A DNA stretch of 64,000 bases from Micromussa lordhowensis. Lineage: Eukaryota; Cnidaria; Anthozoa; Scleractinia; Lobophylliidae. The notes under the pieces were generated by a model, which saw nothing but the letters and a program-made list of their open reading frames with translations, did not search any database and was not told where the DNA came from. Positions 55,938 through 64,000 of this stretch are shown in pieces. Both the position numbers and the translations under genes were made by a program. The DNA lies in contig OZ026608.1 in assembly GCA_964020085.1 (NCBI GenBank), positions 16,172,479 through 16,236,478 of the forward strand, written 5' to 3'. Positions within the stretch are counted from its first letter, which is position 1. Every line of letters begins with the position of its first letter.

Positions 55938-58900
55938 CCGTGAAGGAGGTTTGGATAACCGATCTTAATTAGCATAGATTTTGACGATTTTACTTCTCTT
56001 TTCACTCCTCAGTTTTTGTTTTGAATTTCGTCGAAAATACTCGGCTGTGAGTGTTATTTCCAGCTCTCTTCTCGGTGTTTGGATATCCCGATGAAACACT
56101 GTCTCTCGTATTTGATATATTACAACAAATAAATTACTTACTAGCATGTTCATGAGAATGATGGGCATTGCCAGACAGAAAAACACAAACACAGCGTTGG
56201 CAGCCAAGGGATAGTGCAGTTTGACGTCAGGAATGAAGTCTGACTCGTAGTTTAATTCACCCAGAGTCATAGCAAAGGTCTTCAGCAACGCGTATTCAAA
56301 AGTACTGAAGTTTTCCTAGAAATAGGAAGATATCTCTTTCACTCGGCTAGGGTTTACGCTAGACTAAAGGATTGTAAGAATTTCAAGCATCAAATGACCA
56401 TTTAGTCCGTCCGAACATCTGAGCGTCCGTCCGTCTGACCGTCATTCCGAGAGTCCGTCCTTCGGTCGTCATGTCCATGAGTCGGTCAGGCAGTCAGTCA
56501 GTCAGGCAGGCAGTCAGGCAGTCAGTCAGTCAGTCAGTCAGTCACTCAGTCACTCAGTCACTCAGTCACTCAGTCACTCAGTCACTCAGTCAGGCAGGCA
56601 GGCAGTCAGTCAGTCAGTAAGTCAGTCAGCCAGTCAGCCAGTCAGCCAGTCAGCCAGTCAGCCAGTCAGCCAGTCAGCCAGTCAGCCAGTCAGCCAGTCA
56701 GCCAGTCAGCCAGTCAGCCAGTCAGCCAGTCAGCCAGTCAGCCAGTCTGTCAGTCAGTCAGTCAGTCAGTCAGTCAGGCAGTCAGGCAGTCAGTCAGTCA
56801 GTCAGCCAGGCAGTCAAGCAGTCAGGCAGTCAGTCAGTCAGTCAGTCAGTCAGGCAGTTAGTTAGTCAGTCAGGCAGTCAGGCAGTCAGGCAGTCAGTCA
56901 GTCAGGCAGTCAGTCAGGCAGTCAGTCAGGCAGTCAGTCAGGCAGTCAGTCAGTCAGTCAGTCAGTCTGTCTGTCTGTCTGTTAGTTAATGTATCATTTC
57001 CAGGCGCGTATCAATTCCGGTTTCCTCCGTTTTACGGAAATCGGTCAGATATTTCAGAATTACTCAGAAACTCCAAAAAGAGGACTTAAGGAATAAATTT
57101 CCTATGGAAACACGGCCCTGGACCCCTCTAGAAGGCACTCGTTGTTTCGGAAATCAGTCACCATTTATCCTGGATCCGCGCCTGATTTCCCCAGCTTCAT
57201 TGTTCTATTATTTTACATTACTTTACCGCATTCAGTTACATTTCAGTCTATTTCAGCGCAGGAAATTAATTTCATAATTTCAAGGTTTCCCTCGAAATAC
57301 CCCCCCGCAACCCCCTGATGTCGGTAAGTAATCACTAATAGTGAAATCAAACTCTTTAGGCTAGATTGCATCACATGGCATGGCTCCTAAATTTGTGACG
57401 TTTTACAAGAGGTACTTGAATGTATCAAAAGACTGAGCGAACGAAACGCCACTTTCAAATGTGGCCATTTTGTTAAAATATAAAGGTTGATAAGAAACAC
57501 GACCCCTACCTTGTTATACATGAGCAGGAAAAACGTTGTCCCGAACGCCACTACGAACAAAAAGAAGAGAAGCAGCACCTAGAAAGGACAAGAAAAAGTT
57601 TCTAATTCGTTTGTCCATTCCGTGCACTGTTTTTTTGATCCCTGGATTTCTCGATCCCCGGGCCTCGAATTTTAGTACCTCCCGATAATTTGACTGAACC
57701 AAAAGTCATCTCCTTCCCCTCAGTCGAACATTGTAATTTTACCTCTGATTTTTCAAACTCCCGATTTTTCAAACCAATTTTCATTTTCAGCCTTGGAGGT
57801 TCATAAAATCGGGATTAATATTCCACTGCAACATCAAAAGCTGTTGTGTCACGCGTGTATATGGGTTTCGTGCGTTCTTATTTGTACTTTACTTGGAAAC
57901 AAGCTTAATACTTTCTTGTTTTCTTTCGAGTACTGACTGGCTTAATGTAATAATTAAATTTTCATTGATTTGGCACAAGTGATTTCTTTGTGTCTGGTTG
58001 TTCAGTCGTAACGATATCAGCTTTTAAAGTGACGTGCTTATAAACTGGCATTTCGACCTTTTGATCTATTTCGAATCACAACGAACGCGTTTGTGTTTCT
58101 TAGATATAATGCAGGAAAACATAAATGAATACCTGGAAAAGTGTTTGGAACATAGTGAGAAGCATGATCACGTACTTGCCATAGTAAGACAACCTACAGC
58201 AAAGCAAAAAGGAATCAAGGTTTGCCAAAAGACTGGATCATTTCGCAAATGTTTACAAAGAAAACTACGACCTTGTTGAAACGGAAAGACAGACAGACAT
58301 ACATGCAGATAGACTGACTGACAGGCAGATAGGCAGATGGACAGACGGACAGACAGACAGACAGAAGATCGACAGACAGACAGACGAGCAGGCAGAAAAA
58401 TAGAAAGAAAGGCAGACAGGACAAAGACCTAAGGACAGGCTGGCAGGCAGGCAGTCAGACAGATAGGCAGACAGATAGACCAACAAATAGATAGATAAAC
58501 AGACAGACAGCCAGCCAGCCAGACTGACAGAAAATTAGAACGGCAGACAGACAGACGAACTGAGAGACCTAAAGACAGAGAGTTTGATACATTGTACTTC
58601 CAGAATAAGAGTTAAGAGGTGGCACTGTCAAACTGTGGAAAAGACATCCGGTCGTCCTACCCCACCTCACCACTAAGGAATATGAGCCAACATTGGAGAT
58701 AATTATTATCCTTGTACCACTCGTTATACATTACCTTCTGAAATAAAGGACAAGGTTAAGCCAAGCAAAGAACAAGGAGAATGCCGCAGCCTCAGGCTTG
58801 TAGTGTGCCTTGCAAGCACAAATTGGGAGAACAAATATCAGAGCCGACACGTAAATAACCCATTCGATGTAGTTTGTTATGGTTTTCCAATACTTGAGAC

Positions 58901-61290
58901 GCTGTAGAAAAAAGAAAAATAATAACATTGCATCGTTGAACCTGCGGCTCTAGTGACCGACGTTGCTAAGCAACATGACATATTGTGATTTCGTCACGTT
59001 GACGTGAAAATATTTAGCGTAGTCGTAAGTGCCGTTTTCTGTCCTTTGACTGTCAATGAGAATAAGAAACTATTCTTAGTCAATTATTTTTTTCCATCCA
59101 ATCAGGATTGGATATACACACACACACAATTAGAAAAGTATTAAAAACAACAATATATATCTTGAGAAGAAACAAATATCATATCACAAACCAAACTCGA
59201 TCGAGCGCATCATTGAAGATATTATTTGTTCAAAAAACAAGAGGGCTTAGTCTTTTCTTTAGCTGGCTTTGAAGCAGTTGGTAAAAGCGTCATTGTCGTG
59301 AAACAGTTAACATGAAAAGTGATTGCCTTGTGATTTAGCAATGATGATTTAGTTCCCCTCTTACCTGTCTGAAAATTTGTAACAACTCCTTTATGAGGTG
59401 AATTAAGGCGAAAACGATCACAAAATAGTGCAGAACAACGACAGTCTAGGGGTAATAAGAGAACAAAGTCAGCTCAGCTGATCGATAAAAAATGCAGCAC
59501 ACTGTATTTATCACGGTTACAAAATTGACATACAGGGAGCCAGGTTCACAAAACTTCCCTGAGTTAAGGCACACTCCTAGCATTGTTCCACAACAATAGG
59601 CTATGGCAACATTCCGCGACCACAACAACATTCGGGATACACAAGGATAACGGCTTGTGAATGTGGTTCCAGTTTGCTTGGGGATCGAACGAGAACCTTG
59701 TGAATTTGGTTCCAGTTCGCTTGGGGATCGGCATGGCGTAAATCTACAAATTTTGCATGGGAATGCAACGTGAAACTGAATTTCCCCAAAATATTTCCGA
59801 GTTCTCAGAAAATATCAGTGCACAAACTGTGAATATTATTTTGATTTTAACAGTTATATATTTACCTTGTTGGAATCATTGCAAGATATCGTATCGTCGT
59901 CGTGCCAGTCCTGTGGAGTAAATATCGAGGAAATTGGAAATCATTAATTTGAATTGCACTCCAAAAGGAATCGGGGATTTACATCCCTAAGCCGGTGACT
60001 GACGACAAACACCCCCCCCCCCCCCGCTCCACCTTTTCATGTGGGAGTCCCTCCTTCCCCCGCGGGTTTAGAGCAGACTTGTGTTGCTTACCCATGGTTT
60101 GTGTTCGTAATAGCCACTCTTGTGCTTTGTCATGTTTTCAAACTGGTAATCACACAGATCAAGGATATTGATCTTGAGATAGACTGCGAGGGCTGTGAAA
60201 GGCAGAAGAAAGGACAGGTACAGACTGAGGTTCACGATGAATGTTATCCAACCGAATTTCTTCCTGGCGAGTGAAACAAACAAAAAAAATGAACATAAAA
60301 AAAGGCAAATAACTAGTTAAGAAGCTGCTGGAATAAACCAATTTCGATATATTAACATTCAGGCTAAAACAATAGACCTCAGTACGAGACTCTGGGGAAT
60401 AATTACAGAGTTTGTGGGGGTTTATTCTCCAGAGCCTCGTGCTGAGGTCTATTGTCTATTGTTGAATTTTAATATATCGAAATTGGTCTATTGGCTGCTT
60501 CATTGGTCTATTTTTGACAATTGACGTTTAAAATTCATGCTTTGCCTCAGTCAATGATATTATCAAGGGTTCCTTTGTGTTAGGTCATGGTGAGTTTACT
60601 GCGATTATTAGTTGCGTGAGGCACGAACGAGCTTTGGAGAGGAATTTTTGGACTTACGGTATTGTCACGGGCAACTTTCCTCGTTTGTAATGGTAACAAT
60701 ATCGTCGCCTGCAATTTCCCGCGCCTTGCTTCCAATGACAAGTTGCCACTGGAAACGGACCAGTTTCCCGTGACAACAACACAAATTGAACATCAAAACC
60801 TGACGGTCACCAAACTTTCGTCGCGCCTTACTCAACTGATAATCGTAGTATCACGATTTTACACGGAGAATGAGCCAAACGACCAAAGATTTCCATTTCG
60901 CGCGTCACGCAGCGACACTCGAGAAAAACGACGAATCCTTGCGTAAAGAAAGCATGAAATCCTTGACAGATGACGTTAGTATAGCTCTACAGATATCCAT
61001 GTGGTACTTGTGATTGGTTATAATTTGCGCGCGAAAATTGAAAACCAAACGACCAACAATCAGAGACTGGTACGGATCTCCTTAGAGCTACGTCATCAGA
61101 ATGGAATTTGTCGGGTCCAGTCTCAGACGTTTCTCAGGAGCCGAATAGAGAATTCTGTGTTATGGTTTCTTGGGAATTTAGGATAATAAGCTTGGTTTAA
61201 AATGTTTTTTGTAGCTTACCATTTGATGTTCATCAGTACATAGCACACAGGATGAGTCAGACAGTTTTCACGACGTCGCTCCGCCATAGT
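52595..61290 (-). CDS. TRPA1: TRPA1-type cation channel, 12 exons from pre-S1 to C-terminus
   Basis: Minus-strand exons: 61290-61220, 60263-60092, 59910-59866, 59445-59365, 58901-58735, 58193-58133, 57578-57510, 56315-56142, 55517-55449, 54678-54568, 54120-54011, 52721-52595. Every junction keeps frame; about 385 residues. Order: pre-S1 NCLTHPVCYVLMNIKWKKFG; S1 ITFIVNLSLYLSFLLPFTAL; short S1-S2 loop DWHDDDTISCNDSNK; S2 VVVLHYFVIVFALIHLIKEL; S3 YIEWVIYVSALIFVLPICAC; S4 AFSLFFAWLNLVLYFRRL; S5 LLLFFLFVVAFGTTFFLLMY; pore LLKTFAMTLGELNYESDF; S6 FVFFCLAMPIILMNML; TRP-like helix IGLAVGDIDKIQQKSV; then LPQWILRRVQVDKYEEFP, matching the TRPA1 C-terminus; last exon a helical ILKAIGRREGVEEAG to a stop. 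The ankyrin exons lie right of the window or were not recognisable in 61.3-64 kb. TRPA1 channels are plasma-membrane sensors of irritants or temperature. Confidence 0.92.
52810..53015. repeat. Foldback with perfect 18-bp palindromic core
   Basis: AATTTCGTCATCACATTG (52953-52970), one A, then its exact reverse complement to 52989. Pairing continues imperfectly outward (GTCTGCC.TGTTATTGA with TCAATAGCAAGACAGAC). Just outside the last TRPA1-like exon, within its last intron. Confidence 0.75.
54853..55250. mobile_element. MITE, same family as in the 31-33 kb duplication
   Basis: AAGTCCACACAAACGCCGGT to TTGGCGTAGTGTGTGGATAG are inverted; inside, GTTTTCGTG, GAAAACGGAGCTGTTC and GAAACGATGGCGTCACGATA match 31400-31625 in reverse. 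In a TRPA1-like intron. Confidence 0.6.
56430..56985. repeat. (GTCA)n microsatellite, about 550 bp
   Basis: Tetranucleotide array with variant blocks: CAGTCACT (56538-56590), CAGTCAGC repeated about 15 times (56630-56745), CAGTCAGG. It ends in TCTG repeats. In the intron between the S5 and pore/S6 exons. Confidence 0.95.
58285..58565. repeat. (CAGA)n microsatellite with variants, about 280 bp
   Basis: GACAGACAGACAGACAG arrays mixed with GGCAGGCAG and GATAGATA. In the TRPA1-like intron between the S3-S4 exon and the S4-S5 exon. Open frames across it (Cys/Leu/Ser-rich) are artefacts. Confidence 0.95.
60012..60025. repeat. C14 homopolymer
   Basis: Uninterrupted C run about 65 bp from the S1-exon donor. 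Confidence 0.8.
60338..60486. mobile_element. Foldback element, second member
   Basis: ACCAATTTCGATATATTA and TAATATATCGAAATTGGT are exact inverted ends; inner arms CAATAGACCTCAG and CTGAGGTCTATTG pair too. Same termini as 40771-40907. Confidence 0.8.
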
Positions 61291-61540
61291 CTGAGAATGA
61301 ATCAAAGTGCTCTGTGAGCAAACTCGTGAAACGAACAAACGAATTCAAATATTTTTTTGGATTATGTTTAATATTATTTGGTTTTGGGAATATTGTGGCT
61401 GATTTTCATGTTTAGAGTACGAGGAAATTAACCAACAGAAAATCCTCGTATAGACTCGAGCCCGCTGAGTTGTCCGAGGTTTTATAGTCGATACTAATAA
61501 CAATGTACTTTTTTTTCTGTTTTTGCACCTGATGTTGACA

Positions 61541-61612
61541 TAGCTCAGTGGTACTGCGTACCTCTGCCGTTCAAGTGTACCGCGATCGACTCCGGGTGTA
61601 GGCTGAACTTTT
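61541..61612 (+). repeat. Decayed tRNA-derived sequence
   Basis: TAGCTCAGTGGTA with a B-box-like GATCGACTCCGG; the acceptor no longer pairs well. Followed by the usual AACTTTTT. Confidence 0.4.
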
Positions 61613-61837
61613 TAAATTCTTTTTTTTATTTTTAGAGATACAGAAACTAATTGCTCTGTGTTTATATCATTTCGCTCGCTATATGCCCATTTACCATACC
61701 ATAAAACCGTATTTCGACGTCTTCCGCTTTTCTGTAAAATCCACACGAATTCGGCATCCAGTGAGAACTTGTGCTGCTCATCGATTTTACGATTCTCGAT
61801 GTTCTCATTTTCGGTAGCCGAGTCTTCTTTAACTTAT

Positions 61838-63227
61838 AGCGGAGCTCCGGCGGCCCGAAGGGCCGTCAAGCGGAGCCCCATAACCATATAGGAAAAAGAA
61901 ACCCATGTATGGATTTTCTCATGGTTAATCATGGACAGCGGTATTGCTCGTGGGCGCGTACGCACGACGGCGACGACAACGACGACGACGACGGTGGAGT
62001 CGCGCAAGATGGCGGCCATAAGGGGATCATAAGGGGACGTCTAAACCAAAAGGAGGCTTAATTTTTCGCGGGCTTTCTGGAGCTCAACGCGGCTACACAA
62101 TATGCTAGGTCAGCTAAAGGAGTAACGTTTGTCGTGTTTACGTGGAAACAGTGGAACAGTGGAAGCAGTTTTTTTGTGTGTATCAGGTTTTGTGATTATT
62201 AACTCATTTCCGACATCGCGGTGGAATTTTTCGCGGGAAAAATATACAGCAAATATCGAAAAAACCTTTTTTTCACTCCAAAATCATCTCAAAACAAAAC
62301 AAATTTACATTCGTTTGAATTGTTATTCAATGACCTTTTCAGGGCTATTTTTGCCGTCAAAATAAACATATGACCCGATTACGAAAAAACCCGGAAATTT
62401 CGCTATGCAAAGAATTTTGTCCAAAAATACGACTTCAAAGCGATATATCTCGTTCGCGTTAACAGCTAGCACACATCGATAAAGACAAAATTTGTTCCTT
62501 AACAATTCAGCTACATCATGTTAAAATTTCAGCGAAATCGAACGAAACCAAACTTAATTAGATTTATCTTTTGGCACATCGCCCACCGCTTGCGTAGCCA
62601 AAGGAAGAGATAGTTGCCCGTAGCAACGGCAAAACATGACTGTAAGAGCAAGCAGCGTTTTGGTAAAAAAAAACGCTGAATTATTGTCCGAGAGCTGAAA
62701 GTTGGATGGGCAAGTCTTTTTCGAACTAATCTCAAGTGATTTAGACGAAAAAATGACCTCGGCGGGCTACAAACGATCAAAAAAACACTTTGTAATTCAA
62801 GCCGTAATTTATTCAAAAACGTGGCGTGTTGGATTTGCACACGCAAAACTAAAATACAGCTGAATACAGCTTACCCTTGCCTGAAAAGCCAGCAACTGGT
62901 CCCAAATTACTTTCTTTATCCTTAGGAATGTCCTGACTTCTATCTCCGAAAGATTTAGACCGAATTTTTGGGCAAAAAAACATTTCGCCGACGACAACCG
63001 ACATCGCCGTGGTTTGCATACTAATGAGCGCACTTGACAAAACTCTCCCGAGGGGGGGATATGTATCAGGTTTTGTGATTATTAAACACAAAACAGAAGG
63101 CCAAACAATATGCAGAAAACCTTGCAGCAAAGTTACAAAACTGAACTCAAAATTCAACCTTATCCTGGATAAGCCTAATCGGGCTACAGGAGCTCCGCTT
63201 TTAGGTTGACCTAAATCTATATATTAT
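61838..63227. repeat. Dispersed repeat with an 883-bp internal insertion
   Basis: Left part (GGAGCTCCGGCGGCCCGAAG, TATTGCTCGTGGGCGCGTAC, AAGATGGCGGCCATAAGG) and right part (AGAAGGCCAAACAATATGCA, TATATATTA) match 11395-12117 in order. Between them a 24-bp direct repeat, TGTATCAGGTTTTGTGATTA plus TTAA, brackets 62203-63061. Frames on both strands inside are short and unrecognised. Confidence 0.6.
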
Positions 63228-64000
63228 CTTTTAATTTAGACCTTTAAAACAGCTTATTTTAATTAAAGATAGACAGCAATTTAAAAGTAAGCTGCGAGCG
63301 TACCTCATTTGCATAAAGTTTACAGCCCATCGATCGAGCGACACATTTGTCCACAACTCACGATAACTCGTGCTGCGCATGCGCTTCACGAGTTAAAAAG
63401 GAAAACAATCCCTTTACGTTGAATACATTTCTTCCCCAGGGGTGACTCCCATGTAGTAATTTTAGAACATAATGGTTGGGGATACCCGTCATCTTGCTCA
63501 TGGAGGCTGCGATTAATTGATTTTGGTCTCGCTTAGGGCATTCGGGACAAAAGGCCATACTTTTTTAGTCTTCAAGGTACATTATAGGGTTCTAATCGAA
63601 TAAATAATAATAAAAAACGATGTCATACTTTCTGGTAATCTCAAAAGGAGGAAATGCATCTATTTTACCCATAATTTTGCCCTAAATGAACTGTGCAATC
63701 CTTCGTGGGGAAAAAAAAGATGGCTGCTTCATATTTCACCACAATACCATGCGAACCTAACAGAGCCCATCACGCACAAGCTAAGAAAAGCCATACTTTT
63801 GCAATAGTTCTCCTCTCTTTCAACATTGTGTATACTAGATTTGAAGATGTTAGAACTTTTCAAGTTGACCGGTTGTTAAGGTTTTCATGCGCGGAGAATT
63901 ATGGGTAAATGTACCAGTGGCCATTTTTTTTTCCTGCCAAGGTTTCGGCCCATAATTTTCTGCCCTATTTAAAGTGGTAAGTTTAGGAGTCAAATAAAGC
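63228..64000. other. Window end, repeat-like sequence only
   Basis: CATGGGAGTCACCCCTGGGG at 63424-63454 (reverse) belongs to a repeat I recall from corals. No ankyrin-type exon found on the minus strand, although the TRPA1-like gene must continue to the right. Confidence 0.35.

Noticed and set aside
58215..58486. Cys/Leu/Ser/Val-rich frames that look like membrane peptides
   Set aside because: They are translations of the (CAGA)n microsatellite.
61300..64000. Ankyrin exons of the TRPA1-like gene
   Set aside because: I looked on the minus strand for ankyrin consensus words (such as TPLHxA) and found none; the stretch is repeats.

Overview
The window is animal DNA, most likely from a stony coral or close cnidarian relative. 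Genes are split by short introns with GT-AG borders (one is GC-AG). The proteins are metazoan types: MTG1, a TRPA1-type channel, a secreted vWA protein, a chymotrypsin-fold protease and a giant TPR-CHAT protein. The intergenic DNA is full of AT-rich MITEs, foldback elements, tRNA-derived repeats and 5'-truncated LINEs of kinds I recall from coral genomes. The species assignment is inference; no marker gene is present.

Layout. 0.3-10.6 kb (+): the last nine exons of the mitochondrial GTPase MTG1, with introns full of repeats and one 5'-truncated LINE (2.9-4.6 kb). 12.2-13.5 kb (-): a small helical-bundle protein resembling the MLKL N-terminal domain, with a long acidic tail. 14-20.9 kb: no convincing gene, several MITEs, possible 5' noncoding exons. 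21.06-27.2 kb (+): a 2040-residue TPR-CHAT protein with about 37 TPR units of exactly 120 bp each and a C-terminal caspase-like CHAT domain with a His/Cys dyad. 27.6-30.7 kb: MITEs only. 30.75-33.46 kb: a tandem duplication of about 1.35 kb; each copy carries a tRNA-like gene and, 35 bp after it, a signal-peptide exon. 33.5-43.9 kb (+): the same signal-exon module again (38.56 kb), followed by the two exons of a secreted single vWA-domain protein. 45.2-50.8 kb (-): a four-exon chymotrypsin-fold serine protease with a LINE in its second intron. 52.6-61.3 kb (-): twelve exons of a TRPA1-type channel, from just before S1 to the C-terminus; its ankyrin part lies beyond the window. 61.5-64 kb: repeats only.

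For MTG1, the vWA protein, the protease and the TRPA1-like gene I rebuilt exons by hand. All internal intron phases agree, which strongly supports the models.

The most interesting area is 12.7-27.6 kb. A caspase-like CHAT protease with a recently homogenised TPR array lies in divergent orientation to a gene that looks like a membrane-active four-helix-bundle domain. CHAT proteases paired with pore-forming effectors are known in prokaryotic defence. A functional link here is only a hypothesis from proximity and domain type. The second is 30.7-43.9 kb, where a first exon, its tRNA-like upstream sequence and intron 1 have been copied several times.
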